From Schnuerera sp. xch1 (GTDB lineage: Bacteria; Bacillota; Clostridia; Tissierellales; Tepidimicrobiaceae), in NCBI RefSeq assembly GCF_019931165.1, contig NZ_JAIOUP010000007.1, positions 47,396-111,395 of the forward strand: a stretch of DNA of 64,000 bases, in the 5' to 3' direction. The number at the start of each line of letters is the position of its first letter. The stretch's first letter is position 1. Shown here in pieces: positions 55,061 through 64,000 of this stretch. Made by a program: the position numbers and the translations under genes. A model generated the notes under the pieces. The model was not told the origin of the DNA, ran no database searches, and saw only the letters and a program-made list of their open reading frames with translations.

Positions 55061-56353
55061 CTAGACACTTATATTCTCAACATCTTTAGGTTTGATAAAA
55101 TAACCTATAATTCCTCCAATAATAGCCGGTAATACCCAAGCAAATCCAGATGATGCTAAAGGCAACATTTCTACAAACCTCAATAGATAAACTTTTATTC
55201 CTAATATTTTTAAAGATTCAATTGCACTTACTATCAAGGTAGAATAAATAGCATATTTGTAGACATTATCATTTTTAATATAATCTCCTAAAAATACTGT
55301 TAATAATATCAATACAATTACTATAGGATACATAAATAACAATATAGGTTCTGCAAATGATATAATTGATTCAACACCACTGTTAGACATAAAAGTACTA
55401 AATAAAATTGTTATTATTACTACCACCTCATATTTAAGTTTTCCTTTGCTTATCTGATTAAAATATTGCCCTACAGTAGCAGTAAGCCCTACAGATGTTG
55501 TTAAACAAGCTAATGCTACAGCTAGTCCCAATCCTAATTCTCCAAAAGCTTTTAATAAGTTATTGGCTATGTTCATTATTAAATCTGTTCTCGTTATGGT
55601 TTTAGGAAATATTTCTCCACCTGTAGCACCTAAATAGCCTAATCCACCATAAACGAATGCAAGACCTGATATGGCAATTATTCCCGCCCTTTTAGTCATA
55701 GAAATTTGTTCTTTTTCATCCTGATAACCTTGTTGGATTAATGTAGAAGATATAATACCTCCAAATAATATAGCTGCTAAAGCATCCATGGTTTGATATC
55801 CTTGCTCAAATCCGTCAGAAAATGGTTTGGCTAAATTTTCATCAATTGGTGTTCCCATAGGATTAATTATTCCTCTTAAGATCAACAATGCTAAAATCAT
55901 AAGTAAAGCTGGAGTTAATACTTTTCCTATCTTGTCTATTACATTAGTCGGTTTTATTGCAAAGAGCAAAGTAATTCCAAAATAAATAATTACAGATATT
56001 ATAGGATTAGCATTAGGAAAAATTGGTAAAACCCCCATCTCAAAAGCAGTAGCCCCTGTTCTAGGTATAGCTAACAGTGGTCCAATAACAAGAACTATCG
56101 TAATGCCTAAAAACTTTGAAAAAATTGGTGATATTTTGTTACCCAATCTATCCACATTACCACCTGCTTTAGCAGAAGCCATTATCCCTAAAAATGGCAA
56201 TCCAATCCCTGTTAAAAAAAATCCTACCATGGACCAATTCCATTGATCTCCTGCTATTAGCCCTAAAAATGGTGGGAATATTAAATTCCCTGCACCAAAA
56301 AACATTGAAAACAATGCAGCTCCAAGTATTAATGCATCTCTCCTTTTTTTCAC
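55061..56353 (-). CDS. brnQ: Branched-chain amino acid carrier protein BrnQ
   Basis: A 430-residue sodium-coupled LIV-II carrier with 12 helices. The family mark is ALFSMFFGAGNLIFPPFLG near the N-terminus; ILFGGIISSTLIQQGYQDEKEQ and GLGYLGATGGEIFPK follow. I prefer the GTG at 56353, which has AAGGAGGG at a normal distance; the TTG two codons earlier is too close. It imports leucine, isoleucine and valine, likely Stickland donors. Confidence 0.92.
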   Translation of the reverse strand: MKKRRDALILGAALFSMFFGAGNLIFPPFLGLIAGDQWNWSMVGFFLTGIGLPFLGIMASAKAGGNVDRLGNKISPIFSKFLGITIVLVIGPLLAIPRTGATAFEMGVLPIFPNANPIISVIIYFGITLLFAIKPTNVIDKIGKVLTPALLMILALLILRGIINPMGTPIDENLAKPFSDGFEQGYQTMDALAAILFGGIISSTLIQQGYQDEKEQISMTKRAGIIAISGLAFVYGGLGYLGATGGEIFPKTITRTDLIMNIANNLLKAFGELGLGLAVALACLTTSVGLTATVGQYFNQISKGKLKYEVVVIITILFSTFMSNSGVESIISFAEPILLFMYPIVIVLILLTVFLGDYIKNDNVYKYAIYSTLIVSAIESLKILGIKVYLLRFVEMLPLASSGFAWVLPAIIGGIIGYFIKPKDVENISV

Positions 56354-56479
56354 TGTCAAAACCCTCCTTAAATGTAGTCAGCAAAATATCGTTAATATTT
56401 TACCATTGTTTAGACAATTTAGCAAACATCAAAAATTAATAATTATTAAACATTTCACACTCTATAATTGCAAAAAACA

Positions 56480-56555
56480 AGACATGCTCCTTATATGACC
56501 CCCTTTCATAAATAGATATTATTTTCTATCTATTTATTATAAGTGAAGCATGTCT
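56480..56555 (-). terminator. Nested hairpin after murJ
   Basis: Outer arms AGACATGCT / AGCATGTCT (56480-56488, 56547-56555) enclose AAATAGATA / TATCTATTT (56510-56518, 56527-56535). On the minus strand a T6 run follows. It lies 11 bases after the murJ stop and probably ends its transcript. Confidence 0.6.
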
Positions 56556-56565
56556 AAATCATGTC

Positions 56566-58092
56566 TTACTTCTTCAATAATTTTAAATTTTCAACTTTAA
56601 AAACAATACATAATATGAAATATATTAATGCACCTGTACCTATAGACAACAGCAATATTAATAACTCAATTATTTTATTAGTTGCAAATTTAGCTGACAA
56701 TCCATAGAACATGAAGTAAACAACCACTCCCATTATTAAAGATGCAGCTAAAGTTTTAATAAATGTTTTTATATAAGCTGTAAGTCCAATAGGCCCTATC
56801 TTCTTCCTCAAATTTAAAAATAAAAATGCAGAAGTAAGTGTAACTGATATACTTGTTGCCAAGGCTAATCCCGAATGATCCATAAATCTTACAAATATTA
56901 AGTTTAGTATAATATTCAACCCTACTGCTAAAGCACCATTCATCATGGGTGTTTTTGTGTCTTGAAATGAATAAAACACCTTATTTAACATAAGTCTCAA
57001 TGATATTCCTACTAATCCCAAAGAATAAAAGAATAAAGCACTTGATGTCATATTGGTCGCAATAGAAGTAAACTCTCCCCTTTCAAAAAACAACCTCACT
57101 ATTGGTTCTGCCAATATCAATATTCCTATTGTTGCAGGTACCGTTATTATCAATATAATATTTATTCCCTGCCCCATTATTCTTCTAATCTGTTTGTTAT
57201 CCTGTTGAGAAAAAGCCTTTGATAACATTGGAAATATTACTGTAGTAACAGCCATTATGAATACCGATACTATAACATCATTTATTCTGGCAGCATAATT
57301 GAGTGCAGATATGCTACCATCCACTAAACTAGATGCCAATGTCTTATCTATTATCGTATTTATCTTCTGAACTGCAGAACCTAATATAACTGGTACGATT
57401 AATTTGAAGGTTTTGCTTATATATATATCCTTAAGATTTACATCCAGCCTATACCTAAATCCTTGATGCCTTATAGCTGGAATTTGAATTAAAAATTGAG
57501 TAGACGTTGCAAATACACTAGCAAGCATTAGATCAGATATATTAATCTTATCTGCCATAAACAATAAAAAGAATATAAATACAAAATTATATGGAATTCC
57601 CATTATGGCTGGTGGCCCAAATATCTGGCTACTATGTAGATATCCAGAAAAGATATAAGTAAAGCCTAAAAATATTATAATTGGTAAACCTATTCTATTT
57701 AATTTAACCGCTAAATCAAATTGCTCTCCTTCAAAACCTTTAGCGAGTATTTTTATTATCACTGGAGATAATAAAAATCCTAATAATGCCAATATTATAG
57801 CAGTAAAAAATACTACATTGAAAATATTATTCAAAAATTTTAGCTTCCCTTTTCTGCCTTTCCTTTCTTCAATTTCTGTGAAAATAGGAATCAAAGTTGT
57901 GTTTAAAGATGTTCCTATAGTTGTCATTATAATAGTAGTAGCCGTCATAGCAACAAAATAAGTATCAGTTTCATATCCCGAACCATATTGAGAAGCGATA
58001 AGCACCTCTCTTATGAATCCTAAAAATTTACTTATCAAAGTAAATATTGCTATTGTTGCTGCAGACTGAGCTACCTTACGGGCTTTTGTCAT
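56566..58092 (-). CDS. murJ: Lipid II flippase MurJ
   Basis: A 508-residue MviN/MurJ protein of the MOP superfamily with 14 helices. The opening AATIAIFTLISKFLGFIREVLIASQYGSGYETDTYFVAM is characteristic. It moves lipid-linked peptidoglycan precursor, or another lipid-linked polysaccharide unit, across the membrane. Its ATG overlaps the stop of the acyltransferase gene (ATGA), so the pair is translated together; this hints at work on a modified surface polysaccharide. Confidence 0.93.
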   Translation of the reverse strand: MTKARKVAQSAATIAIFTLISKFLGFIREVLIASQYGSGYETDTYFVAMTATTIIMTTIGTSLNTTLIPIFTEIEERKGRKGKLKFLNNIFNVVFFTAIILALLGFLLSPVIIKILAKGFEGEQFDLAVKLNRIGLPIIIFLGFTYIFSGYLHSSQIFGPPAIMGIPYNFVFIFFLLFMADKINISDLMLASVFATSTQFLIQIPAIRHQGFRYRLDVNLKDIYISKTFKLIVPVILGSAVQKINTIIDKTLASSLVDGSISALNYAARINDVIVSVFIMAVTTVIFPMLSKAFSQQDNKQIRRIMGQGINIILIITVPATIGILILAEPIVRLFFERGEFTSIATNMTSSALFFYSLGLVGISLRLMLNKVFYSFQDTKTPMMNGALAVGLNIILNLIFVRFMDHSGLALATSISVTLTSAFLFLNLRKKIGPIGLTAYIKTFIKTLAASLIMGVVVYFMFYGLSAKFATNKIIELLILLLSIGTGALIYFILCIVFKVENLKLLKK

Positions 58093-59237
58093 ACATTTTC
58101 TCCTTTTCTTAACGTTTTCAATTTATACCTTGGTACTTTACCTATAAATAGCCATCTAATATTAGTACTTCCCACTGCTAATACAAATGCAAAGCTTATC
58201 AAAATTCCCATCCCGCATATGAAAACCAACGAAGAAAGTCTACTATGTCCTATATGGTTAGGTAAATAATTCATTAAAATTCGCTTCAGTTCCTCTAAAA
58301 TTAATGGGTGCACAAAGTATATTCCAAAGGAATAGGTTCCAAAATTTTTCAATAAATTGAACTTATTCACTATTTTTCTTGTTAACCATATTAAAATTGG
58401 CATAGTAAATATAGCATATATCATGGTATGAGGTCTTATAGAACCAAATCTACCATAATAATCCCTTCCACCATTAATCCATACATTATAGTAAACTTGT
58501 CCAACATAAAGAAAAGTTACAATCGCATATGCTATAGACAATTTCTTTATATGTTTTTCAACAAAATTTACTACCTCTTCATAGTGCATACCTAATAATC
58601 CACCCGTCATAAAGTAAAAGAACCATCCAAATACAGTTTTCCAATAATATAGATTAAATATTTTTATAACCCCTGTGGCATTTGGATTTTTAAAATAATA
58701 TCCATATATAAGTATAGCTCCCTGAACTATCAAACAAAAACTAAATATCCTAAAGGGATGTTTCTTCATATATCTTGTCAGATACCTTATCAATAACGGT
58801 AAAATCACATAAAACTGAAATATTAAAAATATAAAATACAGATGAGAAAATGATTCTCCTAATAAGAGTTCCCTTCCAAATACTAATAATTTTCCAAGAG
58901 TTAAAGGTGCTTTATATAAATATGATCTATATAAAAAATAGATTGCTGACCATATTATATAAGGTAGTAAAATAAACTTAATCTTCTTCTTGTAAAACTT
59001 CTTAGTATCAAATTCATCCATTGATCTATAATTATAAAACAGCACTAATCCTGAAACCATCATGAATATAGGACTTCCAAATCTAAAAAATTGATTTGTA
59101 AGTATTCCCAAATACATTGCTTTTGAACCAAATTCAGAATTAACCGCAAATCCTGCAGAAGCGTGAATCAGTAATATTCCCATAGCTGCTATAGCTCTTA
59201 TATAGTATAATTCTTTTATTTCCTTACGTCTAGCCAT
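58089..59237 (-). CDS. Acyltransferase 3 family membrane protein
   Basis: A 382-residue polytopic protein with about ten helices, opening KELYYIRAIAAMGILLIHASAGF; the His in LIHAS is the expected catalytic residue. Family members O-acetylate cell-surface polysaccharides (OafA, WecH, YiaH). Coupled by ATGA overlap to murJ, it probably acetylates a wall-associated glycan. Ribosome site GAAAGGAA. Confidence 0.88.
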   Translation of the reverse strand: MARRKEIKELYYIRAIAAMGILLIHASAGFAVNSEFGSKAMYLGILTNQFFRFGSPIFMMVSGLVLFYNYRSMDEFDTKKFYKKKIKFILLPYIIWSAIYFLYRSYLYKAPLTLGKLLVFGRELLLGESFSHLYFIFLIFQFYVILPLLIRYLTRYMKKHPFRIFSFCLIVQGAILIYGYYFKNPNATGVIKIFNLYYWKTVFGWFFYFMTGGLLGMHYEEVVNFVEKHIKKLSIAYAIVTFLYVGQVYYNVWINGGRDYYGRFGSIRPHTMIYAIFTMPILIWLTRKIVNKFNLLKNFGTYSFGIYFVHPLILEELKRILMNYLPNHIGHSRLSSLVFICGMGILISFAFVLAVGSTNIRWLFIGKVPRYKLKTLRKGENV

Positions 59238-59281
59238 ATCAATTTCCTTTCTATTTTTTTATGTTTATATATTATACCATA

Positions 59282-60175
59282 CTATTTTAATTTAAAAAAA
59301 TTACCCCATACAAAATTGTATGGGGGATTTCCTAAGTACTGTTTATCAATCTCCATGGTGATTGTTTTATACGTTATTACTTGTGGAAGAATGCTCTCTT
59401 CATCTGGAGGGGTAATATCTAAATATATCTTATACTCTCCATTATCTTTTGTTATCTTTTCTACTTCTACCGAATAACCTGGAGTTGGAAACATTTTAGT
59501 TGCAGTTACTAACCCCTTGTCTTCCTGTATCCTTGTATTGATGCCTTCTTTTCCAAAATAAGACTGAATAATTCCTGATAGAGTAAAGGGAATCTCCTCA
59601 GGCTCTCTTGACTCTCCTGGTTCATCTATATGTTCATCATTAGCTATATTATCTAATAAATTATTTATCCTTTGTAATACAATAATAGCTTCAGCTTGGG
59701 TTATTTTAGCATAAGGATTAAATTTAGCATTAGATTGTCCATCAATTATACCTATACTGTATAAATTAGATAAGGCTTGTCTTTGACTCTCCGTTATACC
59801 ATCTATATCTATAAATGGCATATCCTTAGTATCAAATTCCACTACCTCCAATTCTGCTAATTTTTCTCCTATAATTCTAACCATTTCAATCCTATCTAGA
59901 GCCGTCTTCCATCCTACCTCAACAGGTGTATATCCTTTCTCCTTTAATAATGATGAAAAGGATAATAAAAATTCATCTTCATTTATTGGTTCCTCTGGGC
60001 TGAGACGTTTAAAGTTTTCCTTCGCCAAATATGGGAAATAATATAATAGAAAATCTCTATTTATCTGCCCTCCAGACCAATGATTGCCAATCTTTTCATT
60101 CATATCTGCAAATACAGCTGATGTAATGGATATTGAAAAAATAAGTATTAACAGAAATACGACTGCCCTTTTCAT
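59282..60175 (-). CDS. SLH domain-containing exported protein
   Basis: A 297-residue surface protein. The ATG at 60175 follows AAAGGGGG and opens a signal peptide (MKRAVVFLLILIFSISITSAVFA). Two SLH-like modules follow: about 25-80 (EKIGNHWSGGQINRDFLLYYFPYL) and about 125-180 (DMPFIDIDGITESQRQALSNLYSIGIIDGQSNAKFNPYAKITQAEAI). The C-terminal 100 residues are beta-rich and of unknown function. It lies upstream of the acyltransferase-murJ pair on the same strand. Confidence 0.85.
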   Translation of the reverse strand: MKRAVVFLLILIFSISITSAVFADMNEKIGNHWSGGQINRDFLLYYFPYLAKENFKRLSPEEPINEDEFLLSFSSLLKEKGYTPVEVGWKTALDRIEMVRIIGEKLAELEVVEFDTKDMPFIDIDGITESQRQALSNLYSIGIIDGQSNAKFNPYAKITQAEAIIVLQRINNLLDNIANDEHIDEPGESREPEEIPFTLSGIIQSYFGKEGINTRIQEDKGLVTATKMFPTPGYSVEVEKITKDNGEYKIYLDITPPDEESILPQVITYKTITMEIDKQYLGNPPYNFVWGNFFKLK

Positions 60176-60443
60176 ACCATATCCCCCTTTTATATAGTAC
60201 ATATAATATGTTTATACATATTTATTTTGTTTGTATAAATCAAGATGCCCTAAAGCTAGAATAAAATTATAGAATGATTAGCGAAGGACAATTCTTTCAG
60301 CTCTACAAAATCAATTGGTTATTGCAGATTACATCAGATACGATAAATTTAGCATTCCTTATCTATATTATTATTATAACTTTAAAACATTATTAATTAG
60401 TTACAGTTAAGTTACAATTTTCAATATAAGTGAAATTTACATT
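60176..60443. other. Intergenic region with no recognised element
   Basis: The region between the SLH gene and the amidohydrolase terminator is AT-rich. No ORF with a ribosome site was found. Confidence 0.45.
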
Positions 60444-60475
60444 AAAATAGAGGCTGATTTATTAGCCTCTATTTT
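60444..60475. terminator. Terminator after the secreted M20 gene
   Basis: AAAATAGAGGCT pairs with AGCCTCTATTTT around an eight-base loop, 16 bases past the gene's stop; it is very similar to the terminator at 5143-5172. Confidence 0.75.
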
Positions 60476-60490
60476 TTATAAATTAACATA

Positions 60491-62224
60491 TTATTCGGTT
60501 ATTATAGGAGGTCCATCATACCATTTCGGAGTTTTATAATACTTAGACATTTCAGGTCTATATTTAGCCATTTGTTCTGCTAAGAATCCTAATGGTGGAA
60601 CAACGGGTTTGCCTTCTGGTATAAAGAACTTACTACTGTCAGGATCATATTTATATTCGCCTGATCTGTCAAATAAATAAGGTAAATATGACTCAAATTG
60701 AGCATTACCATTTTCATCTAATATCAATTTTTCACCATCATTTTTATAATTGTAGAAGTATTCTTCTTGCATCTCTTTAAATTCATCTTTAATCCCCGCA
60801 AGCTTATCTTCATCAGTCATCAATTCTATAGCACTTGCTGCCATTACCTTAGCTCCTGCAATCAATCCCTTATGTGCAATAGTTGTACCAGTAGTAGCAC
60901 TAGTAGACCAATGATGTCCTATAGCACCTGGAACACTAGATGGGAAATTAAGAGTTGAAAGGGGAACTACTAGAGAAACTTCTCCTATATCAGATGAACC
61001 TCCACCAACAAATACTGGGGATGGTCCTCTTGGTTTATCCTCAAGTCTGGAATTATCATAAAGGCTCACTTCAGATGCACCTATAGATTTTTGTAATTCT
61101 TTTGCAAATTTTTGCTCGTCTCCAGTCCATTCAGGCATACCTACTTTTAGAATATTGTTCTGAAGTATGTTTGCTACACCTTCATTTCTGTAGCATTGAT
61201 GGATTGCTGTATATGGAGTAATCTCCATTTTAGTATCAGTGGCAAGAGCTGCAGCCTTTGCACAATTTAATACCTTTTCAAAGTCAGATTTTATTAACTC
61301 ATCTGAATTCCTTACATAATACCAAGTTGTAGCTCTATCAGGAACTACGTTTGGGGCCTCACCACCTTCTAAAATTACATAATGCATTCTAGATGTATAG
61401 TGAAGATGCTCCCTTAAAAATTCAGTATTCATATTCATTATTTCAACTGCATCAAGCGCAGATTTTCCAAGCCATGGAGAGCCAGCAGAATGGGCAGTTT
61501 GACCATAGAACGTAACAGAAAATGACCACTCTGTATTACTGCTTACACCGTAGGACGCACCAAAGCTACCTCCTCCATGATTGTCAATTACAACATCAAC
61601 ATCATCAAACAAACCCGAATAGACCATGAATGGACGACTAATAACTGTTTCTTCAGCAGGACTTGCAAACATCTTAATTGTTCCAGTAAATCCACCTTCA
61701 TCCATAGCATTTTTAACTGCTACAACTGTACCAGCCGCGGCCGTACACATGGTGTTATGAGTACATCCATGGCCTGGTGCAGAAGCACCATTTACCTCAG
61801 TAACTGGGCTATGTTCAGTACTTCCTGCTTCTTGGGAAAGTGCTGGTAATGCATCTAATTCTCCTAATACACCAATAGTTGGTCCATCTCCATTAGAGTA
61901 AGTAGCTACAAAAGCAGTAGGCATTTTTGCTACTCCTTTCTCAACTTCAAAACCTTCTTTTTCTAGATAATTGATTAAAAGATTTGAAGTATTATATTCT
62001 TCTAAGCCTAATTCTGCATATGACCAAATTGCATCGCAAATCTCGGCTAACTTTTTCTGTGTAGTAGAGTTATCTAGGAAGTCGATAGCAATCTGTTGAT
62101 TTTTATCAAATACATTTTTTGAAACATTAGCAGCGACTACACTTAATGGTGAAATCATGGTGTAAGTTAACAATGCTAATAAAAAAATAGTTATATACAT
62201 TTGAAGCTTTTTCTTTTTTAACAT
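60491..62224 (-). CDS. Secreted M20-type amidohydrolase (AbgB-like)
   Basis: A 577-residue zinc hydrolase. Residues 1-33 form a signal peptide (basic KKKKLQ, then a hydrophobic core ending SVVAA). The catalytic part resembles AbgB/IAA-amidohydrolases: GVLGELDALPALS, APGHGCTHNTMCTAAAGTVVAVK, ASPAEETVISRPFMV and VVPDRATTWYYVRN. The long C-terminal tail (about 480-577) is not part of the usual fold. I choose the ATG at 62224, which has the better spacing from CAGGGGG; another lies two codons upstream. Export suggests it releases amino acids from peptides or conjugates outside the cell. Confidence 0.88.
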   Translation of the reverse strand: MLKKKKLQMYITIFLLALLTYTMISPLSVVAANVSKNVFDKNQQIAIDFLDNSTTQKKLAEICDAIWSYAELGLEEYNTSNLLINYLEKEGFEVEKGVAKMPTAFVATYSNGDGPTIGVLGELDALPALSQEAGSTEHSPVTEVNGASAPGHGCTHNTMCTAAAGTVVAVKNAMDEGGFTGTIKMFASPAEETVISRPFMVYSGLFDDVDVVIDNHGGGSFGASYGVSSNTEWSFSVTFYGQTAHSAGSPWLGKSALDAVEIMNMNTEFLREHLHYTSRMHYVILEGGEAPNVVPDRATTWYYVRNSDELIKSDFEKVLNCAKAAALATDTKMEITPYTAIHQCYRNEGVANILQNNILKVGMPEWTGDEQKFAKELQKSIGASEVSLYDNSRLEDKPRGPSPVFVGGGSSDIGEVSLVVPLSTLNFPSSVPGAIGHHWSTSATTGTTIAHKGLIAGAKVMAASAIELMTDEDKLAGIKDEFKEMQEEYFYNYKNDGEKLILDENGNAQFESYLPYLFDRSGEYKYDPDSSKFFIPEGKPVVPPLGFLAEQMAKYRPEMSKYYKTPKWYDGPPIITE

Positions 62225-62384
62225 TTCCATTACCCCCTGTTTTTTGCTAATTAATTGAGGAAATTACATAATTAAGTTTTTAAAACTAAATAAAAAAGTA
62301 TATAAAATAGTAGCTCATTGAAAATGAATTTTTAAAATTGACATTTAGTTTGATAAACAACAGAATCCTCCTATATTGATTCAC

Positions 62385-63395
62385 TTATACTTGGCCTATT
62401 AAGCAAGACTCACTTGTGTTTCCAACTATTAAGGCTATACAATTTAATAGTGCTTGTACTTCGACCTTTATACCTTTAGATCCTACATTATCTAGGCTTA
62501 TATAGCTTTTTAGTCTGCTATTATATCTTTTAATTGAGGTTCTTTTATCATATTCTCTTTTCCAAGAATTAGAGCATTTTAAAAAAATACTCATAATACA
62601 CTGGGTTCACTTTATAGTCTACTTTAAAAATATATATTAGTAGTTAAAAGTTGAATGTCAGTTCATACCATGGATACAGTTGTATTTACCGACTGCATAT
62701 GAACATCTGACTTTAAGTAGTTTCCATCTCTAATCCAGTAAACTAGCTTATATACTTTTGAGCAAACAGAATCAAAGTCTTCATTTAATCCTTTCTGAGC
62801 AGAAAGGCTTCCTCTTGAATTGTAAGCTATTGTCGGAATACTATTTATTTACTTACTATATTTTTATAGATATAATCAAGATCATAGCCAGAATTCATAG
62901 CATAGTAAAAAAATTTAAAAGTTACCTTGTAGTTACTAAAAAACAACCGCTTTATCCGAGTTAGAGCCATTGTACCCTCGTATATTATTGCCATTAGTAT
63001 CTCTCTTCATTCCTCAGTTGGGATTAGTACCATCATAAATAATATTTAGTTTTTTAGCCTTAATAACTAGATCATAAAATAGTTGTTCAAGTTTTTCTGA
63101 GTTCGAGACAACTTTCCTAGAAATCTAGGAAAGGTAGGTTCAAAAGTGCTTTACCAAGAATATCAAAACCACAATAATATCTTAGAAATGGATTTTTTTA
63201 AGTTTAAGAACCAAATGCTTTCTACTTTGAATCTTTTCTATCTGCATGATTATTAAAAAGTAAATTAAAACCTCAGGTTCATAGCCCCTTAGACTTCTGG
63301 AATTGCTTGATTTTCTAAAGGCATTAGCAAGCTTAGAAATATTACTTTGAGATAGAACCAATTCTAGTCTAATTTGTTGCTAAAATTTAATAATT
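62385..63395 (-). pseudogene. Degenerate DDE transposase
   Basis: On the minus strand, pieces of one transposase are readable across several frames: SKLANAFRKSSNSRSLRGYEPEVLIYFLIIMQ near 63300, an internal stretch KNPFLRYYCGFDILGKALLNLP near 63150, then KVRCSYAVGK, and at the end SWKREYDKRTSIKRYNSRLKSY...LLNCIALIVG (62385-62594). The order and content match transposases of the DUF772/IS1182-like DDE group. Many stops and frameshifts show that it is inactive. The extent to the right is approximate. Confidence 0.75.
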
Positions 63396-63696
63396 TCCCC
63401 AAAAGAAAAACTAGTAAAATCAATGATTTGAAAATATGAAATTTACTCAATTAAAAGATTATAAAAATATTTTTTATCCCCTCATGATAATATTTATTAT
63501 ATTCTGATCATTCCGTTATATGACAGTATATTCTTTTAATTATAGTTATAAACATTTAAAGACATAATATATAGGCCTATGAACAATTGTTACTAAAGGG
63601 CTATTCAAACATCAATAACAAAAAAATCTTCTATCAAAACATTCTTCAGTAAGTAAATTACAGCTTTGCTGGGCACGCTCCTATAAATTATAAAAT

Positions 63697-63745
63697 AAGG
63701 GGCTGTTTCATAACTTATTTATAAGTTATGAAACGCCTCTTTTTC
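63697..63745. repeat. Palindrome resembling an insertion-sequence end
   Basis: GTTTCATAACTTAT and its inverse ATAAGTTATGAAAC meet almost directly, flanked by GGGGC and GCCTC, with a T-run beyond. GGGGCTGTTTCATAA-type ends are common for IS1182-like elements. It lies between two transposase remnants. Confidence 0.5.
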
Positions 63746-63877
63746 TATATTCTAGTTGTCAACTATATTTCATAAATTTCTATAAAATGAAATATAGTTT
63801 TATCAATCTGATTTTAGGTATGCCAAATAAAACCTAGAGATTTTCTAAGTTTATTTTACTTATTGTGTTTTTTATAA

Positions 63878-64000
63878 TTAAATTGCCTCTTTATACTTAA
63901 CAAATCCCAATTTATTTGATTTCATTTTATTACTTAATTTCCTTATATTTATTGCTAAACTTAATAATTTCATTTCTGCAATAATCTTATTCTTACTTCT
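63878..64000 (-). CDS. Transposase, C-terminal fragment cut by the window edge
   Basis: The last 40 codons read RSKNKIIAEMKLLSLAINIRKLSNKMK... and end at TAA 63880-63878. The K-x-x-AEMKLL-x-LAINIRK pattern is that of the end of DDE transposases. The rest lies outside the window, so whether it is intact is unknown. Confidence 0.6.
   Translation of the reverse strand, partial: RSKNKIIAEMKLLSLAINIRKLSNKMKSNKLGFVKYKEAI

Noticed and set aside
62758..62964. Plus-strand ORF of 68 codons
   Set aside because: It lies inside the degenerate transposase region on the opposite strand and shows no ribosome site.

Overview
This is low-GC DNA from a Gram-positive anaerobe of the Clostridia/Tissierellia type that ferments amino acids and purines. 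The evidence is very AT-rich sequence with strong AGGAGG ribosome sites, a complete D-proline reductase (Stickland) operon with two in-frame UGA selenocysteine codons, a selenium-linked purine-degradation cluster, two sigma-54 activators, S-layer-homology proteins and several sodium-coupled transporters. No rRNA, tRNA or CRISPR array was seen.

Layout. 1-5700: a truncated S-layer protein, pyrG, a large SLH/Ig-like surface protein and a small cupin. 5679-21835 (minus strand): purine/hydantoin degradation genes in the order ssnA | dpaL-ygeY-ygeW-arcC-hydA-xdh-ridA-PreA-like-NCS2 permease-yqeC-PPC protein-P1 peptidase. 22167-23924: a sigma-54 activator, with a divergent threonine-synthase-like gene beside it. 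Both ssnA and dpaL have a -24/-12 promoter and, 130-185 bp upstream, paired 15-bp palindromes (TTATCATAYTGATAA) spaced exactly 18 bp; these are probably the binding sites of that activator. 25348-36607 (minus strand): the proline reductase region, in the order prdR, sodium:solute symporter, prdC-prdA-small protein-prdB-prdD-prdE-prdF, then a TauE/SafE permease. A near-consensus sigma-54 promoter precedes prdC. PrdB and PrdC must be read through UGA to give full-length proteins.

36900-50697: a fuculose-phosphate-type aldolase next to mtnA (probably 5-deoxypentose/methylthioribose salvage), small membrane and DUF proteins, a YitT protein, a decayed DUF401 permease, DegV and a MarR regulator that both have FabT-like boxes, YjiH, a pcp-DUF979-DUF969 operon, a GNAT acetyltransferase, a metallo-beta-lactamase-fold hydrolase and an SNF-type transporter. 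50968-62224: a tungsten aldehyde ferredoxin oxidoreductase, a second NCS2 permease, BrnQ, an acyltransferase-murJ pair, an SLH protein and a secreted M20 amidohydrolase. 62385-64000: remnants of DDE transposases.

How it fits together. Purines enter through an NCS2 permease and are processed by a selenium-dependent molybdenum hydroxylase (Xdh). Ring opening and amide cleavage (HydA, SsnA, YgeY) and ammonia-lyase chemistry (DpaL, with RidA removing enamine by-products) follow, and YgeW plus carbamate kinase can turn carbamoyl groups into ATP. Proline is racemised by PrdF and reduced by PrdA/PrdB with electrons delivered through PrdC, serving as electron sink. Both selenium-dependent fermentations therefore sit in one block of about 32 kb, each under its own sigma-54 activator.
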